Origin: Dugong dugon
Lineage: Eukaryota > Chordata > Mammalia > Sirenia > Dugongidae
DNA: 64,000 bases
NCBI GenBank assembly: GCA_030035585.1
Contig: CM057462.1
Span: 92,525,234 to 92,589,233 of the forward strand
Direction of reading: 5' to 3'
This document shows positions 33,240 to 44,249 of the stretch, in pieces. The notes beneath the pieces were generated by a model. It had not been told where the DNA came from and did not search any database. It saw only the letters and a list, made by a program, of their open reading frames with translations. Made by a program: the position numbers and the translations under genes. The number at the start of each line of letters is the position of its first letter. Within the stretch, counting starts at the first letter, position 1.

Positions 33240-34300
33240 CCTTACTGTAAAACCCATGCTTCTGCAAGTCTATATCGGACTAGAACCAGGAGTCCTGGGT
33301 TTGGCTCAACTCTGGCACCACTAATGAGCCCCGTGAACTTGGACAAGTTGTCAGACTTCTCTAAACTTCCATTTTCTCATCTGCAGGATGGAGAGGGCAG
33401 GATTTGAGGTCCTCCCAGCTATGCAGTCTCTGATTCCTAGAAACTGAACAGGGGAAGGGGATGGGGGTGGGTGGATGGGGTGACAGGAGAGACCAGCAGC
33501 TGCAGACACAAAGACTAGCTTTGTGGCAAGCCTTATTTTCAAAGGCACAATCCCTCCCCCACACCCCGACCCAGCCCTTCAGAGGCCCAGTGAAACTGGA
33601 TGTTTGGGTTCAACAGGTACCTTTGCTGAGGACCAACCAGCAGAAGAAAGCACAAAGCAGCACAGCATATTTAAAGATGGATTCGTTTATATGGCATCAG
33701 CCACAGAGGGTATGATTTCCCTGTTTCGGTTTCCCTGCTGCAACAGCGGTGGACATAGTCTATAGCGGGAAGAGTGTTTCTTTGAGGGGCGATGGACTGT
33801 GCTTTTAGGCAGTAAACATCTTCTGGGTGCAGTGTCACTGGGAGGATTTTGTATTGAAAGGGCAGTGAGGCATGAAACCTCAGACTTCTGTGGTACTTCC
33901 TGCTACCAAAGTGATGTCAGAGGCTTGCTGTGTGCTCAGCTCTGGTCCCTATTTCTCAAGCTCTGCTTACATAGCCTGGGAGAGAAGCAGTAGGCATGGT
34001 AACACCTAACTCCTGCAAGAACACACGTAGAGGTGGCGCTCACAGAGTGGGGGAAAAGCCTCCATTAAATCTCACCTTCAACATGGTTATTCACTTTGTT
34101 TGCCTGTGATTGCTTATATGTTGGATGAGTAGAAAAGAGGCTGATTTTTGTCAATTTTATTTCAAGTTTATCCTCCATATGTATAGATCAAAGCGTTTTT
34201 TGTTTGTTTTTGTGGGTTTCTTTGTTTTTTTATTTCTATTAACTGAGTATGGATTCCCCTTTTTTTCTGGTCTTAGCTAGATTTACATGCTTCTGTGATT
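33240..34300. other. unassigned sequence with a G-rich block
   Basis: No supported gene. The G-rich block at 33453-33476 (GGGG, GGGG, GGGGG and GGG with short spacers) could form a quadruplex. The two long overlapping frames at 33461-33765 have no family likeness. Confidence 0.4.
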
Positions 34301-34305
34301 TTAGG

Positions 34306-34522
34306 GGAGTCTCTGGGTGGTACAAATGATTAATGCACTCGGCTGCTAACTCAAAAGTTGGAAGTTCGAGTCCCCCCCCCCCCCCCAGAAGTGCCTCAGA
34401 AGAAAGGCCTGGGATCAACTTCTGAAAAATCAGCCATTGAAAACTCTATGGTTTTCAGTGTTCTACTCTGACACATACGGGATTGCCATGAGTTGGAATC
34501 GACCGTACGGCAACTGGTTAAC
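34306..34522 (+). repeat. AfroSINE with a 15-base C run
   Basis: Head ggagtctctgggtggtac, middle gaaaaatcagccattg, tail ccatgagttggaatcgacc. At 34372-34386, where other copies read ccacccagag, it carries 15 consecutive C. Confidence 0.92.
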
Positions 34523-34584
34523 TAGCTGTTTCTAGGAAATAAGGGAAGTGGCAGTCTTTCCATTTCAGTTAAAGGTGTCAAAGG

Positions 34585-34692
34585 TATTGATAGTCTCCTA
34601 ATATCACTGAACAACTTGCGTAGAAATTGTCAATTGGGGACATGGAAACTTTCACCAAAAACAATAAAATATTACCTTAAAAAAAAAAAAAG
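34585..34692 (+). repeat. retrotransposon 3' end with poly(A)
   Basis: The sequence tatcactgaacaacttgcgtag, tgtcaattggg, tttcaccaaaaacaataaaat and an A run match the alternative end at 25880-25973. Probably an L1 3' end. Confidence 0.55.
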
Positions 34693-34694
34693 TA

Positions 34695-35690
34695 TTGAGG
34701 GTCTCTCGGTGGTACTATCCAAAGTGGATCAAACAGATATGTTTTAAGGATTTATAATATAAGAGAAAGAAATGTGATGATTATGATCAATGCCATTGTC
34801 TTGCTCTCTACAGTAGCCCTCCTATTCATTATTCATTCATTCGTTCATACACACATTGCCTCCTCCCTTTCACACATCACATACATCCCACACTGGTGCA
34901 ATTGATTTTTGTGAACCTGATGTTTAGTCCTATCATGTTCAGAATTGGGCTTCTAGAGCACAGAGTTGATTTCTGGGCTAACTAAGTAAGATAAATAAGG
35001 AAGGATGAACAAAGAGGATCTGAGTCTTCATTGTTTGTACATAGAAACCACTGGCCTGTGTATAATCCCTCCTCCAGGGCACTGGATTCTGAATTTGCAA
35101 AGTGGGAAAGATAGAAATACTAGTTACACATATTCTACACATTGTAGAATAAAAACTGGTGTTTATTTGAGTTGAGTTGCCCATTAGGTTGGAATTTACT
35201 TGGCCAGAAGGTCAAAACCCTTACTCTGACAAGAGTGACACATCTTAAATACACTTTCTTACATCTGTGCTTTGCCAAGTAGGCTAACATCCTTCAAATC
35301 ATTGACGGGGTGTGGGAAAACCTACACTACTTGTTTTCCCTTGGTCCAGAAAACTTCACAGGAGCTTTCAGTTCAGATTATTGATGCTAGCTTAGCGTTT
35401 GCTTTATAATACATATTTGGACGACACATAACACTGACGAAGTTTTTTGGTATAACTGTGTTTTATGTGTGATTTGATCGACACAGGAGTTGAGAAAAGT
35501 GATCAAGCTTTTTAGATAATTTTTCATAATCTCTCAAAATAGAGATGGCACCAAATGGTGTAAGAGTTGGCCAGTGACGATCCTTGGACGTAATTAATAG
35601 AGTGTTACATTCTTGAATGTTTTTATTTTCTTCTTTGAACACAGGACTCAGATTTATAGAGATAACAGTCATCCATTTTTGTACATCATT
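34695..35690. other. unassigned AT-rich sequence
   Basis: No gene or nameable repeat. The minus-strand frame 35463-35672 does not resemble a protein I know. Confidence 0.4.
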
Positions 35691-35696
35691 GCCATT

Positions 35697-36215
35697 CGTT
35701 ATGGATTTAATTCTGTCCCCCTAAAATGTGTGTCAACTTGCCTAGGCCATTGTTCCCAGTATTGTGTGATTGTCCACCATCTTGTCATCCAATGTGATTT
35801 TCCTGTGTGTTGTAAATCCTGTCTCTCTGATGTTAATAAGACAGGATTAGAGGCAGTTGTATTAATGAGGCAGAACTCAATCTACAAGATTAGGTTGTAT
35901 CTTGAGTCAATCTCATGTGAGATATAAAAGAGAAAAGCAAGCAGAGAGACAGGGGGACTTCACAACCCCCAAGCAAGAAGAGCCAGGAGTGTGCATCCTT
36001 TGGACCTGGGGTCCTTACACTGAAAAGCTCCTAGACCAGGGAAGATTGATGACAAAGACCTTCCCCAAGAGCCGACAGAGAGAGAAAGCCTTCCCCTGGA
36101 GCTGGCACCCTGAGTTTAGACTTCTAGCGTCCTCAACTGTCAGAGAATAAATTCTCGTTTGTAAAGCCATCCACTTGTGGTATTTCTGTTATAGCAGCAC
36201 TAGATAACTAAGACA
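35697..36215 (+). mobile_element. MaLR-like solo LTR
   Basis: It starts (c)gttatggatttaattctgtcc, has a TATA box (tataaaag, 35923-35930) and an AATAAA signal (36146-36151), and ends agcactagataactaagaca. The ends match the LTRs at 8709 and 61605. No internal region. The first base of the usual TG start is mutated and flanking duplications are not exact. Confidence 0.8.
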
Positions 36216-36228
36216 CTTTTATTATGTA

Positions 36229-36429
36229 AAGCCAAAACCAGTGGCCATTGGATGGATTCCCACTCATGGTGTCAGAGTAGGACTATGCTCCATAGGATTT
36301 TCAATGGCTGATTTTCAGAAGTAGATTGCCAGGCCTTTCTTCCGAGGTGACTCTGAGTGGATTTGAACTTCCAGTAGTTTTACAGGTAGCAGCCGAGCAC
36401 GTTAACCGTTTGTACCACGCTGGAACTCC
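36229..36429 (-). repeat. AfroSINE
   Basis: It runs from caaaaccagtggccattgg through aagtagattgccaggcctttcttcc to cgctggaactcc. Complete but diverged. Confidence 0.9.
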
Positions 36430-37107
36430 ATTTGTGAGGAAGTGTCATATAATTTTGTCTTTGTTGTTGTTGTTGTTGTTAGGTGCCGTCAAGTCAGTTC
36501 TGACTCATAGTGACCCTACGTCCAACAGAACGAACACTGCCCAGTCCTGCGCCGTCCTCACAGTCGTTGTTATGCTTGATGTCATTGTTGTAGCCACTGT
36601 GTCAATCCATCTTGTCGAGAGTCTTTCTCGCTTTTGCTGACCCTCTATTTACAAAGCATGTTCTTCTCCAGGGACTGGTCCCTCCTGATAACATGTCCAA
36701 AGTAGGTGGGATGAAATCTCACCATCCTTGCTTCTAAGGAGCATTCTGGTTGTACTTTTTCCAAGACAGATTTGTTCATTCTTCTGGCAGCCAATGGTAT
36801 ATTCAGTATTCTTTGCTCACACCGTAATTCAGAGGCATCAATTCTTCTTTAGTTTTCCTTATTCGTTGTCCAGATTTTGAATGCATATGAGGAGACTGAA
36901 AATACCATGGTTTGGGTCAGGTGCAAGTTGGTCCTTAAAGTGACATTCTTGCTTTTTAATACTTTAAAGAGGTCTTTTGCAGCTGATTTGCTGGTGCAAT
37001 GAATCCTTTGATTTCTTGACTGCTATTTCAATGGGTGTTGATTGTGGATCCAAGTAAAATGAAATCTTTGACAACTTCAGTCTTTTCTTCATTTATCATG
37101 ATGTTAC

Positions 37108-37569
37108 TTATTGGTCAAGTTGTGAGATTTTTGTGTTCTTTATGTTGAGTTGTAAACCATACTGAAGGCTGTGGTTTTTGATCTTCATCAGTAAGTGCTT
37201 CAAGTCTTCTTCACTTTCGGCAAGCAAGGTTGTGTCATCTGCATAAGGCAGGTTGTTAATAAGTTTTCCTCCAATCCTGATGCTGTGTTCTTCTTCATAT
37301 AGTCCAGCTTCTTGGAGTATTTGTTCAGCGTGCAGATTGAATAAGTATGGTAAAAGGATACAACCCTGACACACAACTTCCCTGGCTTTAAACCATGCAG
37401 TATCCCCTTGTTCTGTTCGAATGACTGCCTCTTGACCTATGTACAGGTTCCTTATGAGCAGAAGTAAGTGTTCTGGAATTCCCAGTCTTTGCGATGTTAT
37501 CTGTAATTTGTTATAATCCACACAGTGGAATGCCTTTGCATAGTCAATAAAACACAGATAAACATCTTT
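37108..37569 (-). pseudogene. RTE reverse transcriptase, central part, broken
   Basis: The translation contains the RT active-site motif YADD (codons 37234-37245) and the block QGCILLPYLFNLHAEQ. Just upstream, in frame, is IDYAKAFHCVDYNKL; related RTE proteins have FD where this has FH, so the first catalytic aspartate of motif A is lost. A stop (37570-37572) precedes this block. The N-terminal RT motif NKATGIDGIPTEMF lies in another frame at 37890-37932. Confidence 0.88.
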
Positions 37570-39051
37570 CTAGTATTCTCTGCTTTCAGCCAGGATCCAT
37601 CTGACATCAGCAATAATATCCCTTGTTCCACATCTTCTTCTGAATCTGGCATGAACTTCTGGCAGTTTCCTGTTGATACACCGCTACAACCACTTTTGAA
37701 TGATCCTTAGCACAATTTTACGTGCATGTGATATTAATAATATTGCTTGATAATTTCTGCATTCTATTGGGTCACCTTTCTTTGGAATGGGTACAAATAT
37801 GGATCTCTTCCAGTTGACTGATCAGGTAGCTGTCTTCCACATTTCTTGACATAGACCAGTAGACACCTCCGGTGCTGTATCTGTTTGTTGAAACATCTCA
37901 GTTGGTATTCCGTCAATTCCTGTAGCCTTGTTTTTCACCCATGCCTTCAGCGCAGGTTGAACCTCTTCCTTCAGTACTATCAGTTCTTGATCATATGCTG
38001 CCTCCTGAAATGGTTGAACATTGACCAATTCTTTTTTGGTACAGTGACTCTGTGTGTTCCTTCCATCTTCTTTTGATGCTTCCTGTGTCGTTTAACATTT
38101 TCCCCACAGAATCCTTCAATATTACAGCTCGAGGCTTGCATTTTTTCTTCAGTTCTTTCAGCTTGAGAAATGCCGAGCACGTTCTTCCCTTTTGGTTTTC
38201 TAACTCCCGGTCTTTGCACATTTCATTATAATACTTTACTTTGTCTTCTCGAGCCACCCTTTGAACTCTTCTTTTACTTCATCATTTCTTCCATTCGCTT
38301 TCGCTACTCAATGTTCAAGAGTTTGCTTTAGCTACTTGACATTCAAGATCAAGTTTCAGAGTCTCTTCTGACATCCATTTTGGTCTTTACTTTCTTTCCT
38401 GTCATTTTATTGACATCTTGCTTTCTTCATATATGATGTCCTTGATGTCATTCCACAACTCATCTGGTCTTCTTTGGTCGTTAGTGTTCAGTGTGTCAAA
38501 TCTGTTCTTCAGATGGTCTCTAAATTCAAATGGGATATACTCAAGGCCGTGCTTTGGCTCTTATGGCCTTGTTCTAATTTTCTTCGACTTGAACTTGCAT
38601 ATGAGCAATTGATGGTCTGTTCCACAGTCTGCCCCGGCCTTGTTCTGACTGATGATATCAAGCTTTTCCATGGTTTTTGTCCACAAATATAGTTGATTTG
38701 ATTCCTGCGTATTCCATCTGGCAAGGTCCACATGTATAGTCGCTGTTTATATTGTTGAAAAAAAGTATTTACAATCAAGAACTTACCGGTCTTGCAAAAT
38801 TCTATCATAGATCTCTGGCGTCATTTCTATCACCAAGGCCACATTTTCCAGCTACTAATCTTCCTCTTTGTTTCTTACTTTCACATTCTAATTGCCAGTA
38901 ATTATCAGTGCATCTTGATTGCACGTTTGATCAATTTCAGACTGCAGAAGTTTGTAAAAATCTTCAGTTTCTTCATCTTTGGTCTTAGTGGTTGGTGCGT
39001 AAATTTGAATAATAGTCATATTAACTGGTATTCTTTGTAGGCATATGGATA

Positions 39052-39243
39052 TTATCTGACACCGACAGCATTGTACTTCAGCATAGATCTTGAAATATTC
39101 TTTTTGGCTATGAATGTGACTCCATTACTCTTCAATTTGTGATTCCTGGCATAGTAGCCCATAAAATTGTCTGATTCAGAATGGCCAATACCAGTCCATT
39201 TTAGCTCACTAATGCCTAGGATATTGATGTTTATGTGTTCCAC
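39052..39243 (-). pseudogene. RTE endonuclease fragment
   Basis: The frame reads INILGISELKWTGIGHSESDNFMGYYARN, the part of the APE-type endonuclease that carries the conserved glutamate (E in SELKW). It is cut off on both sides by frame breaks. The same protein stretch is seen inverted in the RTE fragment at 24572-24686. Confidence 0.8.
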
Positions 39244-39717
39244 TTCATTTCTGATGATTTCTAATTTTCCTAGATTCGTACTTTGTACATTTCATGTTCT
39301 GATTAGTAATGGATGCTTGCAGTTGTTTCTTCTCAGTTTGAGTCAGGCCATATCAGCAAATGAAGGTCCTGAAAGCTTGATGCCTTCCATGTCATTAGGA
39401 TCGACTCTACTCTGAGGAGGCAGCTCGGCCCCAGTTGTATTTTGAGTACCTTCCAACCCTCAGGGCTCATCTTCCGGCACTATATCAGACAATGTTCTGC
39501 TGCTATTCACAAGGTTTTCCCTGGCCGATTTTTTCAGAAGTAGACTGCCAGGTCCTTCTTCCTAGTCTGTCTTAGCCTGGAAGCTCAGCTGAAACCTGTC
39601 CACCAAGGGTGACCATGTTGGTATTTGAAATACCGGTGGTGAAGCTTCCAGTATCACGGCAACATGCATGCCACCACAGTACAACAAACTGACAGACACA
39701 TGGTGGATTTTGTCTTT

Positions 39718-40375
39718 AAGTTGGTTGTATTTATGGACTTGGAACTTTTGGTAAAGAGCACCACCGCTTAAGAAAATGAACCCTGTATCTTGTTCTCATT
39801 GTTAGAGACTCTTAGGAGTTATTGGGAGGATAATATCGATTTACCTAGTTGAAATTTGAAGTTGAGGCAGGACGGAGCTAGGCTGAGACTGTGGCAGGTT
39901 GAGTCTCCCAGAGAGAAAAGGAGAGACCAAGAATTGATACCCATACATCTGGATTAGATACTCAGTGTGTCGTTAGCTTTTTGAAGTCATTCAATCACAG
40001 ACTGTTTGAGGTGATAGAGAATTGAGGTGCTCTGTTGATCTCTTCTCCCTCCCATTTTACTCTAAGGGAACCAAGGTTCAGAGAGTTAAATCATTGGTCC
40101 TGAACGTATAGCCAGATATTAAATGAACTTGTTGTTTTGTATATTGTTGGAAAACTTTAGAATTTTTTTCTTTTTGTCTTTATTCTAGGTACACTGTCGG
40201 GGTTATTTTCTACTTTGTGTTTCTATTTTTAATTTGTTTGATACTGGGTATGTTTTCTGCTCAGGAAGTAATACTCAGAGACATCTTGGTGATGGCATCT
40301 GTGAGATTAGAGCTAGGACCCTTCCAGGTCCCAGATGCCATCTGTGCAGTAAAAGTGCTCATAGGGTCACTAGAT
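39718..40375. other. unassigned sequence, small reversed MIR trace
   Basis: No gene. Positions near 40050-40120 (ccattttactctaagggaacc, gagagttaaatcattgg) suggest a reversed MIR fragment. Confidence 0.4.
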
Positions 40376-40378
40376 GGG

Positions 40379-40537
40379 CTTGTTGTTAAATGCCATCAGA
40401 TTGGTTTCAACTCATAGCGATCCTGTAAGACAGAGTAGAACTGCCCCATAAGCTTTCCATGGAGTGGCTGATGGGTTCGAACTGCCAACTTTTAGGTTAG
40501 TAGCAAGGAGCAAACTGTTTGCACCACCCAGGGACCT
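40379..40537 (-). repeat. AfroSINE with RTE-like tail
   Basis: The reversed 3' end reads ttgttgttaaatgccatcag, RTE style. The rest runs to ttgcaccacccagggac. A 3' half of one subtype is joined to the head of another, so it is either a mosaic or a diverged copy. Confidence 0.88.
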
Positions 40538-40669
40538 ATTCACTTGATAATTCCTACTATGTTGTTAAAACAAATATACAAATAAATAACACATGTGCTT
40601 TTTCTGAAGTTGTTTTGATAGCTCTTTTGATAGCAGGTAGGATTTTTAAATGACCCTTTTTTGCCTTGG

Positions 40670-40880
40670 TAGTACTGGTGGCACAGTGGTTAAGCCCTGA
40701 GCTGCTAACAGAAAGGTCGGTGATTTGAACCCACCAGTTGCTCCACGGGAGAAAGATATAGCAGGCAGTCTGCTTCTGTAAAGATTACAGCCTTGGAACC
40801 CTATGGTGCAGTTCTACTCTGTTCTATAGGGCTGTTATGAGTTGGATTCCATGGACTCCATGGCAGTGGGTTTTAATGGA
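40670..40880 (+). repeat. AfroSINE, longer subtype
   Basis: It runs from agtactggtggcacagtgg through gtaaagattacagcc to ccatggcagtgggtttt. The flanks tgccttgg (40662-40669) and tgcctttgg (40882-40890) resemble a target-site duplication with one extra base. Confidence 0.9.
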
Positions 40881-40889
40881 GTGCCTTTG

Positions 40890-41410
40890 GAGAAACATGA
40901 ATTACCAGAGCTTTGCACTGATTGTGGTGGTGTTTCTGAGAATGCGACCAATGAACCCTGCATTGCTGTATAATTTTATGTCCAATAACTTGAACACCAT
41001 GTTGTCTGAAACCTTCTCCAAAGTATACACTGGGCCCCTCCTTTGCCCTGGAAGATTTACTTAGCACTTGGTAGGCACTAAAGAATGCCTCCTCCCCCTT
41101 CCTCTTCGTTTTAAATTGACTTGTTGGACTTAGTGTTCCTTCTTTATCTAATCAAGGAGCTGGAGTCTGTTTCCTAATAATGTAACCAAGGTAAGATGGT
41201 GATATTGGCGAAGCACCAGAACTGACTGGCAGGCTGCTGGGGAAAAACTGACTAGTCCAATGGTTCCCAATGAGACAGCCTGAAATTTCTCACAAGCAGA
41301 GACGAGCTGGTCACTGGAAATGCTGAACGGTGTTGTGAATGCATTTAACCCTCTGCTTCAGGAAGAGTGCTGTATGCAAAACCCTGAGTATTTCTTGTAC
41401 ATTCCCGCCT
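40890..41410. other. unassigned unique sequence
   Basis: No gene, RNA or nameable repeat recognised. Confidence 0.4.
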
Positions 41411-41414
41411 CACC

Positions 41415-41640
41415 TTGGAGCCTTATTTCAGATCCAAAATAAGAGCACCAGAGTTCAAATTTTGACTCTATTGATTAATTATTACCTGTTGAGCTTGGGT
41501 AAATCCCTTAATCTCTGTAAGGTTAATAATAACTACCCCAGAGAGCTATTAAATGTGTCAAACGAAGTAATAGGTATGGGAATGCTTGGTGAACTCTGGA
41601 AGGTCATAACAATGCGAGCTGTTATTATTAACAGTATTTT
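41415..41640 (+). repeat. MIR-type ancient SINE
   Basis: MIR order is visible but diverged: accagagttcaaattttgac, gagcttgggtaaatccc, then the gagctgttattattaac end. The 142-codon frame across it is chance. Confidence 0.6.
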
Positions 41641-41889
41641 TTGTAAAATTTTCCTGGCTGCTTCAGCTCTCAGGATTTCTTCCATTCTCAACACTCGCTG
41701 TTGGGTACTGCCCTTTGACCCTTTTATATACCCCTCTGTGATACTGGTTAACCCTTCCTCTGAGTAGACCTACTCTCTCTAGCTAGTTTATGGTTTTAAT
41801 ATTTTTAGTTAATTTTGTGTTATCTTTTAAAATATAACCTTTGATAAAATAAAAACATGCACAACAATGGGAATTTTAAATCATAAGAC

Positions 41890-42060
41890 TGTTTTATTCA
41901 ATAGTTATTGAGCACCTACAAAGCCAGATACTGTGTTAGGTCCTGGGGTACCCAGGCAAATAAGACAGCCCCTACCATGAAGAGACTCCCTATTTGGGGT
42001 TGGGGGGGCAGAGAAGCAGGGTTCACAATAAACAGGTAGAGGAGGAGAGAGGCTTTTCTA
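41890..42060 (-). repeat. L2 3' end, minus
   Basis: The reversed L2 terminus is clear: 'ttcaatagttattgagcacc', 'gatactgtgttaggtcctggg', 'agacagcccctaccatgaag'. Confidence 0.65.
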
Positions 42061-42109
42061 CTGTGTAAAATTGGAGGTGCATTGTGAATGTGTTTTTATT
42101 CTAGACTGT

Positions 42110-42165
42110 TAAGTTATTCACTATTTTTAGTCTTTTTGTTTGTTTGTTTGTTTACTTGTTTCCCC
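42110..42165. repeat. (TTTG)n short microsatellite
   Basis: Four to five consecutive TTTG units near 42136-42155 within T-rich sequence. Confidence 0.8.
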
Positions 42166-42239
42166 GTTCCCCTACTCTCTTTCCTTCAGTACATTTTATG
42201 AGCACCTACTATGGTGCCAGCTACCCAACAGAATATTAC

Positions 42240-42345
42240 CTCCAGGAGGACAGAGATCTTAGTCTCTTTTGTTCATTGCTATATCCGTAGCACCTAGAAC
42301 AGTATCTGGCACGTAGAGGCACTTAATGAATATTTATCAAATGAA
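42240..42345 (+). repeat. L2 3' end fragment
   Basis: The text aggacagagatcttagtctc, gctatatccgtagcacctag, agtatctggcacgtagagg, cttaatgaatatttatc is the L2 terminus. Confidence 0.7.
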
Positions 42346-42795
42346 CTGTCATACTGTATTAGTTAAGGTACACTAGCTGTCATATCTGATAGTCCTCAAA
42401 AACTCAGTGGTGTAGACTAATACAATGAAAGCGTATTTCTACACATGTAAAGACCATTGGCAGTGGGTTGGTAAACTCTACTCCATGCAGTCATTCATGG
42501 TCCCAGAAGGTTCTGTCATCCATCTTCAACGTGTGGCTTTCATGGTCAATCTCCAGCCAGGAGGCAGGGGAGAGATAGAACACAGAGGATTACATGAATG
42601 GGCATTTTTGGCCAGCACTCTGTCGCATGACCATATTTAGACAACTGGAGTGGGGCTGGGGCCAAGGAAATATATATCATGCCGGCCACTTCCCTACAGT
42701 AACTATGTATCTTGAAAAGGGAACAGGACTCTCTGGATATCTGCCCATCACTGCCTCACAAATGAAATGTCATTTGTTGTCTGTTCACACATGGG
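42345..42795. other. unassigned sequence, possible LTR-like piece
   Basis: The start (gtattagttaaggtacactagctg) and 'gtagactaatacaatgaaagcg' recall a retroviral LTR end, but I cannot define borders. No gene. Confidence 0.35.
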
Positions 42796-42797
42796 TC

Positions 42798-42905
42798 TCC
42801 TATACCCTGTCAGCTCCTTAGGGACAAGGGCTCTATCCTCTTCAATTCTGAATCCCTGGTTCCTAGCATACTATAGCAGCTCAATAAATGTTTACTGAAT
42901 TGAAT
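42798..42905 (+). repeat. L2 3' end fragment
   Basis: The text ccctgtcagctccttaggg, caattctgaatccctggttcc, agcatactatagcagctc, aataaatgtttactgaatt matches the L2 terminus. Confidence 0.7.
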
Positions 42906-43078
42906 TAATGAAATTATCTTTCCTTTGGGTACTTGGCACCATAATAGATGCTTAAAAATATTGGTCGAAGGAATCAAAAAATAAAAGAAAAAGGAATTAA
43001 AAAATGTTGCTACAATAAAGGTGTGCCAAATATGGTACCTGGTGCCAATATGGCAGGTGTTTAATAAACATTTATTTT

Positions 43079-43320
43079 AAAAAGGAAGTGAGAAAAAAAG
43101 AAAGAACAAGGGAGAGAAGACAGAAAGGGGAAGAGAAAGAAAGAAGGGAAGGAAGAGAGGAAAGTAAGAAATAATAGTGGGATGAAGAGACAGGAAAGGA
43201 GGGGGTGAGGAAAGGGGGAGGAGAGAAAGGTAGATGAAGGGGTGGGGAGAGAAGAGAAACAGAAAGAGAGAGGGAGGAAGAAAAGGAGGGAGAAGTAGGG
43301 AGGGAGAGAGAGAGAGAAAG
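43079..43320. repeat. 240-bp polypurine tract
   Basis: Roughly 95 percent purine on the plus strand, made of AG, AAG, GGA and GGGA units. Uninterrupted purine runs include 43122-43164 and 43261-43295. Capable of triplex (H-DNA) structure. Frames on the minus strand that encode long Ser/Phe/Pro strings only translate this tract. Confidence 0.93.
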
Positions 43321-43505
43321 CGAACACAGGAGGTTCTTGAGAGGTAAGTTGAACTGCATCATGTGACACAGAGGAGAAGGGTTCCCTGCCTAGGAAGTCA
43401 GGCAGGCTTCCCGGAGAGATCATACTCTTTCGCTTCAGCCCTTCCTGGTCCTTCTGCCTAGCTTCAGTGACTTCGTGATTTGCCCGCCCCTAGGAGCCCT
43501 GCTGG

Positions 43506-43652
43506 AAACCCTGGTGGCGTAGTGGTTAAGAGCTGGCTGCTAACCAAAAGGTCGGCAGTTCGAATCCACCAGGCGCTCCTTGGAAACTGTGCGGCAATTG
43601 TATTCTGTCCTATAGAGTCACTGTAAGTCGTAATTGACTCAACAGCGATGGG
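43506..43652 (+). repeat. AfroSINE inserted inside another AfroSINE
   Basis: It runs from aaaccctggtggcgtagtgg to cagcgatggg. The flanks taggagccctgctgg at 43491-43505 and 43653-43667 are identical over 15 bases. That flank includes the first 13 bases of the SINE that continues at 43668, so this copy landed in the head of its neighbour. Confidence 0.93.
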
Positions 43653-43654
43653 TA

Positions 43655-43786
43655 GGAGCCCTGCTGGTGTAGTGGTTAAGAACTCAGCTGCTAACCGGAA
43701 GGTCTGTAGTTCAAATCCACCAGCTGCTCGTTGGAAACCCTATGGGGCAGTTGAGTGAGAATTGACTCGATGGGAATGGGTTTTTT
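43655..43786 (+). repeat. AfroSINE, target of the preceding insertion, internally deleted
   Basis: Head ggagccctgctggtgtagtgg, B-box region ttcaaatccaccagctgc, then a jump from ccctatggggcagttg to tgagaattgactcgatgg that removes about 25 bases of the 3' part. Confidence 0.9.
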
Positions 43787-43951
43787 GGAAACCCTGGTGG
43801 TGTAGCGGTTAAGACCTATGGCTGCTAACCAAAAGGTCGGCGGTTCGAATCCACCAGGCGCTCGTTGGAAACCCTATGGGGCAGTTCTACTCTGTCCTGT
43901 AGGTTGTCTATGAGTCAGAATGGACTCAACCCCAACAGTTTTGGTTTTTGG
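43787..43951 (+). repeat. AfroSINE, short subtype
   Basis: A well-preserved copy: ggaaaccctggtggtgtagcgg, ggcggttcgaatccaccagg (intact B box), and tatgagtcagaatggactc. Confidence 0.93.
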
Positions 43952-43953
43952 TT

Positions 43954-44013
43954 TAACACAGCCGCTATGAGTCGAAATTGCTTCAACGGCAACAGGTTTG
44001 GTTTTGGTTTTTT
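43954..44013 (+). repeat. AfroSINE 3' fragment
   Basis: Only the tail remains: gccgctatgagtcgaaattg, cttcaacggcaacaggtttgg plus a T-rich end. Confidence 0.85.
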
Positions 44014-44025
44014 GAATACTGAACA

Positions 44026-44232
44026 GGAGTCCCTGGGAGGTGCAAAAGGTTAATGTACTAGGCTGCTAACTAAAAGGTTGGAGGTTCAAGGCCACCCAGA
44101 GGTGCCTCAGAAGAAAGCCTCGGAGATCTAATTCTGAAAAGAAACAGCCATTGAAAACCCTGTGGAGCACAATTCTACTCTGAAGTACCTGAGATCACCA
44201 TGAGTCGGGGTCGACTCAACGGCAACTGGTTT
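44026..44232 (+). repeat. AfroSINE (type C), one of a near-identical pair
   Basis: It begins ggagtccctgggaggtgc and ends ggcaactggttt. The flanks aatactgaaca (44015-44025) and aataccgaaca (44233-44243) match at 10 of 11. From 44048 on it aligns without gaps to 44806-44991 with five differences in 186 bases. Confidence 0.93.
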
Positions 44233-44249
44233 AATACCGAACAAAGATA

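Larger units (their letters stand above)
36463..39706 (-). mobile_element. full-length RTE-type LINE, inactivated
   Basis: The element is 3244 bp. Its 3' end is a (TTG)n run plus ttaggtgcc on the plus strand, with no poly(A), and its 5' end reads ccaccatgtgtctgtcag on the minus strand. The flanks attttgtcttt at 36452-36462 and 39707-39717 are identical, fixing both ends. Coding sequence on the minus strand gives an APE-type endonuclease then a reverse transcriptase, as in BovB/RTE elements. Frameshifts and stops break it. Its 3' terminal 40 bp is the same as the AfroSINE tail, so elements of this kind are the likely movers of the SINEs. Confidence 0.93.

Noticed and set aside
43061-43423. 120-codon minus-strand frame rich in Ser, Phe and Pro
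   Set aside because: It is a translation of the polypurine tract; a second frame over the same tract is equally long. No real protein signal.
43787-43870. tRNA gene suggested by tgg-A-box and ggttcgaatcc B box
   Set aside because: These are the tRNA-derived SINE heads. They lack a cloverleaf with an acceptor stem and are followed by the SINE body.
43491-44232. CRISPR-like or satellite array
   Set aside because: The repeated units are dispersed AfroSINEs of several subtypes with their own borders, not direct repeats with spacers.
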